A stretch of 64,000 bases of DNA from Campylobacter sp. CCS1377 (lineage in GTDB: Bacteria > Campylobacterota > Campylobacteria > Campylobacterales > Campylobacteraceae). The stretch lies in NCBI RefSeq assembly GCF_040008265.1, contig NZ_CP155620.1, positions 1,302,001 to 1,366,000 of the forward strand, given 5' to 3'. The translations under genes and the position numbers were made by a program. The notes below the pieces were generated by a model, which worked only from the letters and a program-made list of their open reading frames with translations, ran no database searches and had not been told where the DNA came from. This document shows positions 55,866-64,000 of the stretch, one piece after another (the stretch's first letter is position 1; every line of letters begins with the position of its first letter).

Positions 55866-57221
55866 TCACACCGTTTTAGAAAATACTTTTTTATCTTCGC
55901 TAATATTTTTCATATAAGCATCAAAGCACATTGCTATATTTCTAATAAGCAAAGCACCTGTTTCATTAACTCTGATATAATTTTCGTCTAAATCAATAAA
56001 GCTCTTATAGTCTTCTAAGCTTTTTAATTCTTCCTCAAAATACTCTTTAAAATCAATTTTGAATTCTTTTTCTATTCTTTTAATATCAAGTCTAAAATTT
56101 GCCATCAATTCCATAATCACGGTTTTTCTAAGCTCATCATCATAGCTTAATTTAATCCCCCTTTCAAAAGGTAAAATTCCCTTATCAATTGCGGCTTCAT
56201 AACTTGGCATATCTTTAAAATTTTGCGCATAATGATTTTGTCCTTCACCAATACTTGTAAGTCCAACACCAATTAAATCTGCGCCACCTTTAGTAGTATA
56301 ACCTTGAAAATTTCTATGCAGGGTTCCATTTTCCAAAGCTTTAAAAAGTTCATCTTCTTCTTTTGCAAAGTGATCCATTCCTATCATTTTGTAACCATTC
56401 TTAGTTAAAAATGTCTCGCAATACTCTAAAATTTGAAGTTTTATATCAGGACTTGGTAAAGTATTTTCATCAAATTTTCTCATATTTTTCTTAAGCCAAG
56501 GTACATGTGCATAGTTGAAAATCGCTAAACGATCAGGATTGATTAAAAGCGCTTGTTCTAAAGTTTGTTTAAAAGTTTCCAAGGTTTGAAAAGGTAGGCC
56601 ATAAATTAAGTCCATATTTACGGACTTTATACCTCTATCTCTTACCATATTAACCGCATTTTGTGTTACCCCAAAAGGTTGAATTCTATGAATTTCTTTT
56701 TGCACTTTTTCGTTAAAATCCTGCACTCCAAAACTAATGCGATTAAAGCCATTTTTGGTTAAAACATCAGCTTGCTCTTCATTTAAAAATCTAGGATCAA
56801 TCTCGCAACTAATTTCTGCATCTTTACTAAAATTTGCAAACACAGACTTAATTTTTAAAATCAAACTTTCTAATTGCTTGGCACTAAAAAAAGTAGGAGT
56901 CCCACCACCAAAATGCATTTGCACCACTTCTCTTTTAGTGTCTAAAATAGTGCTTAAAATGTCAAGCTCTTTAAAAAGATAGTTTAAATACCTTTCTTTG
57001 CTTTCTTCTTTAGCAGTATAAATTACATTACAACCACAAAAATAACAAGCACTCCTACAAAATGGCAAATGAAAATAAAGCGATAAAGCTTTATTTTGTT
57101 TTTTTAAAATTTCCACATATTCTTCATATTTAAAATCTTTATTAAATTCCACTGCAGTAGGATAAGAAGTATAACGCGGTCCTGCCTTAGAATACTTTAC
57201 AAAAGCTTTATAATCTCTCAT
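55866..57221 (-). CDS. hemN: Oxygen-independent coproporphyrinogen III oxidase HemN
   Basis: A 451-residue radical-SAM enzyme that decarboxylates coproporphyrinogen III to protoporphyrinogen IX in heme synthesis. The cluster motif is FCRSACYFCGCN, where three cysteines of CxxxCxxC hold the 4Fe-4S cluster. The N-terminal KYSKAGPRYTSYPTAVEF, then MHFGGGTPTFFSAKQL, and FGVQDFNEKVQKEIHR are typical HemN rather than the HemW paralogue. The length fits (E. coli 457). It overlaps the upstream gene by 14 bases. It is cotranscribed with hemB, so two heme enzymes share the transcript. Confidence 0.93.
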   Translation of the reverse strand: MRDYKAFVKYSKAGPRYTSYPTAVEFNKDFKYEEYVEILKKQNKALSLYFHLPFCRSACYFCGCNVIYTAKEESKERYLNYLFKELDILSTILDTKREVVQMHFGGGTPTFFSAKQLESLILKIKSVFANFSKDAEISCEIDPRFLNEEQADVLTKNGFNRISFGVQDFNEKVQKEIHRIQPFGVTQNAVNMVRDRGIKSVNMDLIYGLPFQTLETFKQTLEQALLINPDRLAIFNYAHVPWLKKNMRKFDENTLPSPDIKLQILEYCETFLTKNGYKMIGMDHFAKEEDELFKALENGTLHRNFQGYTTKGGADLIGVGLTSIGEGQNHYAQNFKDMPSYEAAIDKGILPFERGIKLSYDDELRKTVIMELMANFRLDIKRIEKEFKIDFKEYFEEELKSLEDYKSFIDLDENYIRVNETGALLIRNIAMCFDAYMKNISEDKKVFSKTV

Positions 57222-57705
57222 TATTTTTCGCCCTTTCTATCATAGCTTGCATATCGACAAATAAATTTGGATGCTCTTTTTTAATGTCTGCAACTAATTT
57301 TTCAAGATCAATATTAACTTCCACATTGCCATCTTGTGCTTTGCGCTTTATCTCGTCCATCGCCACTATCCAAGCATCATTAAAATCAATAGGAATTTGC
57401 TGATAAATCGCTTTTTCAAGACGCAACTCAAAATTTTCGCTTTGACTTTGTTTTAAATTTTCTAAAATGCCTTTAAGACTCGATAAAGAAACAAGGGTGT
57501 GAATTTCATCGTTTTCATCTACAATAAACCAAGGCTCAGGAGAATCAAAGCTACCATTTTTAAGCACCAAACATTTTTCATTTTCATTCTCGCTTTGCTT
57601 CATTTCAAAAATAGCTCTATCTTCTTTTTTCATACCTAAAATTTGGCTAAATTCATCAATGCGTTTTAAACAATTACTATATTTTTTAAGCTCTTTCATA
57701 TACAT
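57208..57705 (-). CDS. Conserved hypothetical protein in the heme/arginine operon
   Basis: A 165-residue soluble protein without a motif I recognise. It is charged, with a helical N-terminus (MKELKKYSNCLKRIDEFSQ), FDSPEPWFIVDENDEIHTLVSL in the middle, and helices from about 85 to the end (FELRLEKAIYQQIPIDF). The first codons are MYMKEL, with a second ATG at residue 3 that could also serve. An orthologue stands just before hemN in C. jejuni. The overlap with hemN suggests translational coupling; no function is invented here. Confidence 0.7.
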   Translation of the reverse strand: MYMKELKKYSNCLKRIDEFSQILGMKKEDRAIFEMKQSENENEKCLVLKNGSFDSPEPWFIVDENDEIHTLVSLSSLKGILENLKQSQSENFELRLEKAIYQQIPIDFNDAWIVAMDEIKRKAQDGNVEVNIDLEKLVADIKKEHPNLFVDMQAMIERAKNNERL

Positions 57706-57725
57706 TTCTCCTTGTTTTTGTTATA

Positions 57726-58382
57726 TTATATTTTAGCTTCTAAAATCAAATTTTGTCCTATAAATTTTATATTTTTAATAGTGGCTGGTAAAAGGCAAAG
57801 TATTTCTTCATCTTTGCTACTTTGATTTATTCTTTTAAAATATAATACTTGATAAGCCACTGGTTCAACTCCACAAGGTCTTATACCAAATGGTGCAATA
57901 AGCTCACCCATACAACAAGTAAATTTCTCATTTTCTAAAAAACACTCTTCGCCAAAAGCTCTAAGCAAAAAACCTTTTTCATTTTGCACAATACTATCGC
58001 TAAGTATGCAAGTTGGAATAGTTAAAAAAAAATGTATAATAAATGGCAATACTGCTAAAATGATAGGAAAAAATAAATAAACAGACTCAAGCAATTGATC
58101 TAAATTTACTTTTGTGCGTATGCGTAGCCCATTTATTTCTAATAAAAAATAGGCAAATAGAATTGCAAAAACAATCAATACCCATACGAAAACAATGCGT
58201 TTTGTAAAATTACTGCTTTTAAACAAAGGATTATCAATTTGAATATGTTTTTTTCTCAAAATATTTTTAAATCTTTTGCCAAAACGACAAACTTGCATAT
58301 ACTTATACAAATCCCAATAAAGGTATAAAGCTATAATAAGAAAAAACGCATCTGTTAATAATAATCCCAATGTTAGCTCCAT
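57726..58382 (-). CDS. Multi-pass inner-membrane protein, unknown
   Basis: A 218-residue protein not recognised. Three hydrophobic helices are predicted: about residues 6-26 (LLLTDAFFLIIALYLYW), 66-86 (IVFVWVLIVFAILFAYFLL) and 105-125 (LFFPIILAVLPFIIHFFL). The C-terminal third is a polar, probably beta-rich domain, with cysteines in FTCCMGELI and RPCGVEP. It lies five bases after argF and 20 before the next gene. From memory C. jejuni NCTC 11168 has no gene in this slot, so it may be an insertion or a loss there. Confidence 0.65.
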   Translation of the reverse strand: MELTLGLLLTDAFFLIIALYLYWDLYKYMQVCRFGKRFKNILRKKHIQIDNPLFKSSNFTKRIVFVWVLIVFAILFAYFLLEINGLRIRTKVNLDQLLESVYLFFPIILAVLPFIIHFFLTIPTCILSDSIVQNEKGFLLRAFGEECFLENEKFTCCMGELIAPFGIRPCGVEPVAYQVLYFKRINQSSKDEEILCLLPATIKNIKFIGQNLILEAKI

Positions 58383-58387
58383 AAGTC

Positions 58388-59299
58388 TTATTTTTCCTTA
58401 TCCAAAAAACAAAGCAAGGCTTTTACCACATAAAGGCGATTTCTTGCTTCTTCAAAAATCACTTTTGAATGCTTTTCAAAACTCTCTTCGCTTACTTCAT
58501 AACCCCTATAAGCAGGTAAGCAATGCAGTAAAATCGCATCTTCATTTGCCACACTCATTGCCTTTTCATCAATGATAAAGCCTTCAAAATCCTTGATTTT
58601 CTTTTCTTTTTCATTTTCTTCGCCCATAGAAACCCAAGTATCAGTAATAACTACATCTTTATTTTTTATAGCCTCAAATTTATCATTTGTTAAGGCAATT
58701 TTTGCTCCTGAAGTTTTTGCCTTTTCTTTGGCAAATTCTAAAATTTCACTATTAATTTCATAATTTTTTGGCAAAGCAATGCTAATTTCAAAACCAAGAA
58801 TTGAAGATGCAATAAGCCAAGAATTGCACATATTATTACTATCGCCTACAAAAGCTACTTTTGCGGTATTATTTTGCATTTTGTTGTATTCTTTTATAGT
58901 GAGTAAATCGCCTAAAACTTGCGTTGGATGGTAAAGCTCACTTAAAGCATTGATAACCGGTGCTTTAGAATACTTAGCAAATTCCACTAAACTTTCATGC
59001 TTATTTACCCTCATCATCACAAAATCAACCATTGCACCAATGACTCTGGCTGTATCTTTTATAGGCTCGCCACGACTAAGTTGTAAGTCATTACTGCTTA
59101 AAAACAAAGCCTTTCCACCAAGCTCTGTAATAGCAAGTTCAAAAGCCATTCTAGTTCTTGTAGAATTTTTCTCAAAAATCATCGCTAAAGTTTTGTCTTG
59201 TAAAAGCTTTTTAGGATTTTTTTTAAGCTCGCTTGCGTGTTCTACAAGACTTAAAATTTCATCTTTTGAAAAATCTCTGAGTGTTAAAAAATGTCTCAT
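58388..59299 (-). CDS. argF: Ornithine carbamoyltransferase
   Basis: A 303-residue enzyme that makes citrulline from ornithine and carbamoyl phosphate. The carbamoyl-phosphate motif is [47 protein letters not shown], and [12 protein letters not shown] identify ornithine as acceptor. [17 protein letters not shown] is the HCLP box. The start overlaps the hemB stop by four bases. Length is normal. Confidence 0.95.
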   Translation of the reverse strand: MRHFLTLRDFSKDEILSLVEHASELKKNPKKLLQDKTLAMIFEKNSTRTRMAFELAITELGGKALFLSSNDLQLSRGEPIKDTARVIGAMVDFVMMRVNKHESLVEFAKYSKAPVINALSELYHPTQVLGDLLTIKEYNKMQNNTAKVAFVGDSNNMCNSWLIASSILGFEISIALPKNYEINSEILEFAKEKAKTSGAKIALTNDKFEAIKNKDVVITDTWVSMGEENEKEKKIKDFEGFIIDEKAMSVANEDAILLHCLPAYRGYEVSEESFEKHSKVIFEEARNRLYVVKALLCFLDKEK

Positions 59300-60279
59300 T
59301 TTTCTCCTTTTAGCATTTTGGCTAATTCTTTAGCATGATAAGTGATGATTAGCTTTGCGCCCGCTCTTTTAAAAGCTATCATTGTTTCATAAAGAACCTT
59401 TTCATAATCAATCACTCCGGCATTTTTTGCCGCTTTTAGCATAGCGTATTCGCCGCTTACATTATAAACACACAAAGGCAAATTTGAATGCAGTGAAATT
59501 TCTTTTACTACATCAAGATAAGCAAGAGCGGGTTTTACCATTAAAATATCTGCTCCTTGCGCTTCATCTTCTAAGCTTTCTTCTAAAGCTTCTTTACCAT
59601 TTGCAAAATCCATCTGATAGCTTTTTCTATCACCATAGCTCGGAGCTGAGTCTGCTACATCGCGAAACGGCCCATAATAGCTTGAAGCAAATTTAGTCGA
59701 ATAGCTCATGATGGGTAAATTCTCAAAGCCTTCTTCATCTAAAGCCTTGCGCAAAGTTTCTATAATGCCATCCATCATTCCACTAGGTGCTATCATATCA
59801 ACCCCAGCTCTTGCATGAACTAAGGCTTGTTTGGCAGAAATTTCTAAGGTCAAATCATTATCTACGCTTTTAGTTTTTGGATTAATAATCCCACAATGCC
59901 CATGATCTGTATATTCACAAAAACAAAGATCGCTGATAATAAAAAGTTCTGGAAATTCTTTTTTTATCTCTCTTATACTTTTTGCAATAAGCCCTTCATC
60001 ATCCAATGCATCACTTCCACAACTATCTTTTTTATCATTTTCAAGGACACCAAAAAGAATGATGGCTTTTATACCAAGCTCGCTTATAATTTTACATTCT
60101 TTTAAAATTTCATCTAAACTCATTTGAAAAACATCAGGCATTGATGAAATTTCTTTCTTAATTCCTTTGCCATTTACTACAAAAAGTGGATAAATCAAAT
60201 CACCAATGTTTAAGGAATTTTCTCTAACCATAGCTCTTAAATTTTCATTTAATCTTAATCTTCTAAAGCGTTTAAACAT
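59296..60279 (-). CDS. hemB: Porphobilinogen synthase (delta-aminolevulinate dehydratase)
   Basis: A 327-residue TIM-barrel enzyme joining two 5-aminolevulinate molecules in heme synthesis. It opens [17 protein letters not shown], has [17 protein letters not shown] (zinc or magnesium site with cysteine and aspartate) and the Schiff-base lysine in [16 protein letters not shown]. The second catalytic lysine lies in [14 protein letters not shown]. It heads the six-gene operon that runs to the Fe-S oxidoreductase, and it is divergent from ribA. Confidence 0.95.
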   Translation of the reverse strand: MFKRFRRLRLNENLRAMVRENSLNIGDLIYPLFVVNGKGIKKEISSMPDVFQMSLDEILKECKIISELGIKAIILFGVLENDKKDSCGSDALDDEGLIAKSIREIKKEFPELFIISDLCFCEYTDHGHCGIINPKTKSVDNDLTLEISAKQALVHARAGVDMIAPSGMMDGIIETLRKALDEEGFENLPIMSYSTKFASSYYGPFRDVADSAPSYGDRKSYQMDFANGKEALEESLEDEAQGADILMVKPALAYLDVVKEISLHSNLPLCVYNVSGEYAMLKAAKNAGVIDYEKVLYETMIAFKRAGAKLIITYHAKELAKMLKGEK

Positions 60280-60346
60280 AATTTTTGCCTTTTTTGCTAA
60301 AATTTAGCTCAAAGTTTAACATAAAAATTATTATAGAAAGTATTGA

Positions 60347-60907
60347 ATGGATATAAAAATTTCAGAAATTGCAAATTTGCCTAGCAAATGGGGAAATTTT
60401 AAAATACAAAGCTTTAAAGAAGGGGAAAAAGAGCATTTATGTATTTTTAAAAATAAACCAAAAGATACATTAAATTTAAGAATCCACTCAGAATGTCTAA
60501 CCGGCGATGCTTTGGGAAGTTTAAAATGTGATTGCGGGGAACAGCTTGAATTTTCACTAAAATACATAGAAAAAAACAGTGGAATGGTAATTTATCTAAG
60601 ACAAGAAGGAAGAGGAATTGGACTTTTTAACAAAGTCAATGCTTATGCTTTGCAAGATAAAGGATTTGATACCATAAAAGCCAATCACCAGCTAGGTTTT
60701 AAAGCCGATGAAAGAACTTATGAAATTGTGAAATTTATGCTAAAACATTATAAGATTTCAAAACTAAATTTGCTTACAAATAATCCTTTAAAAATAGAAT
60801 GTTTAAAAGACAAAATCATTTCTCGTGTGCCAATCATCATTGATGCAAACAAATTTAATGCTTCGTACTTAGAAATAAAACAAAGTAAAATGGGACACTT
60901 GCTTTGA
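60347..60907 (+). CDS. ribA: GTP cyclohydrolase II
   Basis: A 186-residue enzyme that opens GTP in riboflavin synthesis. The zinc site is [20 protein letters not shown] with three cysteines. [21 protein letters not shown] and the catalytic arginine region are typical, and [16 protein letters not shown] follows. It is a stand-alone RibA without the RibB half, and slightly shorter than E. coli RibA (196). The stop overlaps the rsmG TTG start (TTGA). Confidence 0.94.
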   Translation: MDIKISEIANLPSKWGNFKIQSFKEGEKEHLCIFKNKPKDTLNLRIHSECLTGDALGSLKCDCGEQLEFSLKYIEKNSGMVIYLRQEGRGIGLFNKVNAYALQDKGFDTIKANHQLGFKADERTYEIVKFMLKHYKISKLNLLTNNPLKIECLKDKIISRVPIIIDANKFNASYLEIKQSKMGHLL

Positions 60908-61491
60908 ATTTAGATTTTTTATATACTTACTTAAATGATTTTAACAAAGAAGATTTTAAATGTAAAATTAAAATCTATAAAGATCTTTTGACTAAGTTTA
61001 ATCACATTCATAATCTTACAAATTTTAAAAATATTGATGAGAATATCCTTGATAGTATTGAAATTTTAAAATTTTTTGATTTTCAAAAAGCAAAAAATAT
61101 TGCTGATATTGGAAGCGGAGCAGGATTTCCTGCGGTTTTTTTAACTCTTTTACTAAAAGGACATTTTCATCTTTTTGAACCAAATCCGAAAAAAGCGTCT
61201 TTTTTAAGAATGGTAAAAATAGAATGCGCTTTATCAAATTTAAGTATTTATAAAGAAAAAGTGCAAAATTGCAAACTGGATTTTAAAGCTGATATTATTA
61301 CTTCAAGGGCTTTAATGGATGTTAAACCCTTGCTTGAAATTTGCACAAATTTATGCGATGAAAATACAAAATTTATTTTATATAAAGGCAGTGAAATTTA
61401 TGAAGAGTTAAAGGGTTTAGAAGAATATGAAATTTTTGAAAATGGTTTTAGAAAATATTGTATATTAAAAGCGACAAAAGAGTCGCTTTAA
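60904..61491 (+). CDS. rsmG: 16S rRNA (guanine-527-N7)-methyltransferase RsmG (GidB)
   Basis: A 195-residue SAM methyltransferase that modifies G527 of 16S r[21 protein letters not shown] and motif [21 protein letters not shown] are diagnostic. [19 protein letters not shown] and [16 protein letters not shown] follow. It starts with TTG at 60904, overlapping ribA. Loss of the gene gives low-level streptomycin resistance in other bacteria. Confidence 0.94.
   Translation: MNLDFLYTYLNDFNKEDFKCKIKIYKDLLTKFNHIHNLTNFKNIDENILDSIEILKFFDFQKAKNIADIGSGAGFPAVFLTLLLKGHFHLFEPNPKKASFLRMVKIECALSNLSIYKEKVQNCKLDFKADIITSRALMDVKPLLEICTNLCDENTKFILYKGSEIYEELKGLEEYEIFENGFRKYCILKATKESL
61468..61489. terminator. Bidirectional terminator between rsmG and yceI
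   Basis: Arms AAAGCGAC (61468-61475) and GTCGCTTT (61482-61489) with a six-base loop end at the rsmG stop codon. T-rich or A-rich flanks lie on both sides. The convergent yceI gene stops at 61494. Confidence 0.7.
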
Positions 61492-61493
61492 AA

Positions 61494-62063
61494 TTATTGA
61501 ATGATATTGGCACTAAAAGTAATATCCACTAAAGGCCAAGAAATTCCACCATGTCCTGGCGCTACATCACTTAAAGCTTTTAAAGCTTGACTTGCATTTT
61601 TAAAAGTATGCAAATCAAACTGACCTTTAGCTTCAAATTTATTATTTTCTATAGTATAAGTTAATGGAACCATAACACTTTTTCTATCCATGGTAATTTT
61701 AGCTGAAATTACACCCTTATTCTCACCCATAATAACTTCTTCAAATGATACTTTTATATCAGAATTTCCAAGTAAAGCAGGGAAAAATACTTTAACTACA
61801 TTTTCAGTAATAATATCGTTATCTTCACCCATAAAAGCATCGCTTGGTTTAATAATAGCCTTAGCTCCTTTTAAATAACTTGCTAAATCTCCAGTATTTT
61901 TAGAAAATTTATACTTCACATTTTTAAATTCCCCAGGAACTCCTACCATTTGCTCTGTTTTATAGGCTTGAAAATTTACTTTTAAAGTATTTTGATCAAA
62001 ACTAACAGCATTTAAACCTGAAACAAGTAACAATAAAGCCACAGCAAAAAAACTTTTTTTCAT
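61494..62063 (-). CDS. YceI-family periplasmic isoprenoid-binding protein
   Basis: A 189-residue exported protein with a signal peptide (FFAVALLLLVSGLNA, cut near residue 19). The mature part is a lipocalin-like beta barrel: TLKVNFQAYKTEQMVGVPG, IKPSDAFMGEDNDI, KVFFPALLGNSDIK and a C-terminal VDITFSANIIQ. Family members bind polyprenyl chains. It is monocistronic and convergent to rsmG. C. jejuni has two such proteins, one reported as strongly expressed. Confidence 0.87.
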   Translation of the reverse strand: MKKSFFAVALLLLVSGLNAVSFDQNTLKVNFQAYKTEQMVGVPGEFKNVKYKFSKNTGDLASYLKGAKAIIKPSDAFMGEDNDIITENVVKVFFPALLGNSDIKVSFEEVIMGENKGVISAKITMDRKSVMVPLTYTIENNKFEAKGQFDLHTFKNASQALKALSDVAPGHGGISWPLVDITFSANIIQ

Positions 62064-62111
62064 TTTTTCTCCTTAATTTAAAATTAATAAGAGAATTATA
62101 ATCTTATTTAA

Positions 62112-63200
62112 TTAACAAAGTACAGCTTGAAATTCAAGCACTAAAAAATACCCTCCAAAAAACAAAACCAAACTCAAAATCAAAGCCAAAACAAAAACCC
62201 TTAATCCACTTTTAATAAAATTCTTAAAATCAACCTGAAGCCCCAAAGCAGCCATAGCAAAAACAATACAAATATTACAAAGCATTTTCATTGCATTAAT
62301 AATATCTTGAGTATAAATTCCCAAAAATTTTTCTTGATGAAATAAATAAGTATTTAACATTATAATAAATAAAAAAATAAGTGCAAAATAAGGTATAGTA
62401 ATTTTTTTAAAACTATTTTTACCCTCTTTTTTCTGAGTTTTTGTGATCACATAAGCCACGATAAGCAAAAAAGGCACAAGTAAAATCACTCGCATCATTT
62501 TAATAATCACAGCTAAATTTGCCGCATTTTGAGAAAATCCTACCATATCTTTAGCTATTTGAGTTGCGCCAACAACATTAGCCACCTCATGTAAAGTTAC
62601 ACCCATAAAAATTCCCATAGCATTTTCATTTAAATTTAAAAAATCTAAAGAAAAAAGCACGGGATATAAAAACATAAAAATAAGTCCAAAAACTACCACA
62701 CTTCCCACAGCCAAAACACCCTTAGAAGCATCGCTTTTCAAGCTTGATTCTAGAGCCAAAACAGCTGCAGCGCCACAAATAGCACTTCCTGCACCCACAA
62801 GCATAGAAGTTTCTTTATCAAGTTTTAAAATTTTAACTCCGACAAACACAGCAATTAAAAATATTATCAAAATGACAATAAATGACAATAAAAATCCCCA
62901 TATTCCAACATTTAAAAGTTCATTTAAGGTGATATTAAATCCATATAAAATAATGCCTAATTTCAATAATTTTTTAGCACTAAAATGTACGCCAACACGC
63001 AGATGATGCTGGTATTTGAAAAAATATGGCGAGAATAAAACCCCTATAATAATAGCAAAGGCAGTGGCAGCTAAATGTGTATTTTCTTTTATACTTGGGA
63101 TACTAGATAAATAAAAAGAAAAAGCAACAATACAAGCCGTAAAAACCAGTCCTTTAAAATTTGATTTTAATATGAGAAAAAGTGATAAAAACATTTTCAT
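62112..63200 (-). CDS. YeiH-family (UPF0324) inner-membrane transporter
   Basis: A 362-residue protein of about ten transmembrane helices. LRVGVHFSAKKLLKLGIIL, VGAGSAICGAAAVLALESSL and GVTLHEVANVVGATQIAKD are the conserved family boxes. Substrate unknown; relatives are linked with sulfite or anion export. It is divergent from a LysR-type regulator over 112 bases, the usual yeiH/yeiE arrangement, so the regulator probably controls it. An ATG two codons later is also possible. Confidence 0.87.
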   Translation of the reverse strand: MKMFLSLFLILKSNFKGLVFTACIVAFSFYLSSIPSIKENTHLAATAFAIIIGVLFSPYFFKYQHHLRVGVHFSAKKLLKLGIILYGFNITLNELLNVGIWGFLLSFIVILIIFLIAVFVGVKILKLDKETSMLVGAGSAICGAAAVLALESSLKSDASKGVLAVGSVVVFGLIFMFLYPVLFSLDFLNLNENAMGIFMGVTLHEVANVVGATQIAKDMVGFSQNAANLAVIIKMMRVILLVPFLLIVAYVITKTQKKEGKNSFKKITIPYFALIFLFIIMLNTYLFHQEKFLGIYTQDIINAMKMLCNICIVFAMAALGLQVDFKNFIKSGLRVFVLALILSLVLFFGGYFLVLEFQAVLC

Positions 63201-63312
63201 TATCCTTTAATTTAATTTTTGGTGTTATTTTAATTTTTTTTATATAATAATAAAAATATATTATTTTAATTTTTATCATAAATATTTTAAATTATTTTTT
63301 AAGGTTAAAATC
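63201..63312. promoter_or_regulatory. yeiH / LysR divergent intergenic region
   Basis: 112 bases of almost pure A/T between the two divergent genes, with imperfect inverted repeats around tatataataataaaaatatattatt (63240-63264). LysR regulators bind such sites to control the neighbour and themselves. I cannot define the operator more closely. Confidence 0.35.
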
Positions 63313-64000
63313 ATGAAAATCAAAGATATGGAAATTTTTTTAGATCTCTTAAATACCCAAAGTCCCACCTTAACTGCAAATAATTTTTCTACCACTCAAC
63401 CTAATATTTCAATTATCATTAAAAATTTAGAACAACAACTGGGAGAAATTCTTTTTGAAAGGCTAGGCAAAAAACTTTTACCAACTCCAAAAGCGCTGTC
63501 TTTAGCACAAATATGGAGTGATCTGGTTAAAACATATTACGCAAGTTTAGAAAATTTAAACAATGAAACCTTATTAGGCGAAATTAAAATTGCCGCAACA
63601 CAAAGTATAGCGGAATATTTTATAGCTGATATTTTATTTGATTTTAAATTACACTTCCCTAAAATAAAAATTTACTTTCAAACTTGCAATACCAAAGAAT
63701 GTTTTGAATTTTTAAAGAAAGGTTTAGTGGAATTTTGTATTGTAGAAAGCGAGATTGAACCTATCATTTTACATAACGAACAAATTAAATCCAAACTATG
63801 GCATCAAGATGAGCTTATAATCGTTAGTAATGATAAAGCTTTAAGTCAAAAAGCAGTTTATATCGATGAATTGCTAAATTATAAATGGATACTTAGAGAA
63901 CAAGGATCGGGTCTTAGAACTAGGTTTTTGGATGAAATAAATAAAGCAGGTATTACTTTGCCTATTTTTTTAGAATTAGATCGAATGAATGCCATAAAAG
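63313..64000 (+). CDS. LysR-family transcriptional regulator, N-terminal 229 residues
   Basis: The gene runs off the right edge. It begins MKIKDMEIFLDLLNTQSPT; the helix-turn-helix lies at about residues 17-42 (LTANNFSTTQPNISIIIKN), followed by LFERLGKKLLPTPKALSL, a typical LysR linker. The effector domain starts near residue 90 (LGEIKIAATQSIAEYFIA) and includes LREQGSGLRTRFLDEI. A strong ribosome binding site is lacking (AAGGTTAAAATC). The regulator is divergent from yeiH, its probable target; the C. jejuni counterpart is recalled as a regulator tied to respiration. Confidence 0.9.
   Translation, partial: MKIKDMEIFLDLLNTQSPTLTANNFSTTQPNISIIIKNLEQQLGEILFERLGKKLLPTPKALSLAQIWSDLVKTYYASLENLNNETLLGEIKIAATQSIAEYFIADILFDFKLHFPKIKIYFQTCNTKECFEFLKKGLVEFCIVESEIEPIILHNEQIKSKLWHQDELIIVSNDKALSQKAVYIDELLNYKWILREQGSGLRTRFLDEINKAGITLPIFLELDRMNAIK

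Overview
The window is about 64 kb of a very AT-rich, gene-dense epsilonproteobacterial chromosome. Gene content points to Campylobacter, most likely a thermotolerant species of the C. jejuni / C. lari type: secA-lolA, a CetA-type energy-taxis receptor, fliW-proC-ctsT, an rpsF-ssb-rpsR operon, tRNA-tuf-rpmG-secE-nusG-rplKAJL-rpoBC, hemB-argF-hemN and yceI-yeiH. As recalled, NCTC 11168 has the same blocks in another order and carries the fucose island between rpoC and rpsL; here two small genes stand there. I take this as a related species or divergent lineage, not C. jejuni sensu stricto; this rests on memory, not alignment.

Layout. 1-4.1 kb: secA 5' end, lolA, a FliL-like exported protein, a Pif1/RecD-type helicase and an NlpC/P60 lipoprotein. 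4.1-6.6 kb: an accessory pair (phase-variable GT90 glycosyltransferase plus D-amino-acid transaminase) and a small membrane protein. 6.6-12.5 kb: division and envelope genes (FtsL-like protein, rsmH, ppiD, ftsA, ftsZ). 12.5-13.8 kb: a multiply broken polysaccharide pyruvyl transferase with a poly-G tract. 13.8-20 kb: Spx/ArsC-like protein, class II DAHP synthase, Ppx/GppA, pdxJ-pdxA and a PiT phosphate permease. 20-24.6 kb: a six-gene overlapping operon on the minus strand (tRNA1Val-type methyltransferase, YkgJ-type protein, TPR lipoprotein, trpC, HIT protein, selU). 24.7-26.6 kb: PAS sensor and CetA-like receptor. 26.6-32.4 kb: lon, bamD, fliW, proC and three pseudopilin-like competence genes. 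32.4-35.4 kb: rpsF-ssb-rpsR, then a DsbA-like protein and a stand-alone inverse-autotransporter beta-barrel. 35.4-39.5 kb: tRNA-Arg, fusA-rpsG-rpsL and two small unknown genes behind a predicted sigma-54 promoter. 39.6-53.4 kb: the rpoC to tRNA transcription/translation block on the minus strand. 53.5-64 kb: yaaA, a small coiled-coil membrane protein, the hemB-argF-hemN operon, ribA-rsmG, yceI, yeiH and a truncated LysR regulator.

Most of the window is core machinery. The more unusual parts are two homopolymeric G/C contingency tracts in surface-sugar genes (one ON, one decayed), two sequence-level sigma-54 promoters (fliW and the small-gene pair after rpoC), a likely unannotated FtsL beside rsmH, a passenger-less intimin-type barrel next to a DsbA, and RNA control elements in the rplKAJL-rpoBC block. 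I saw no insertion sequence, CRISPR array or prophage.
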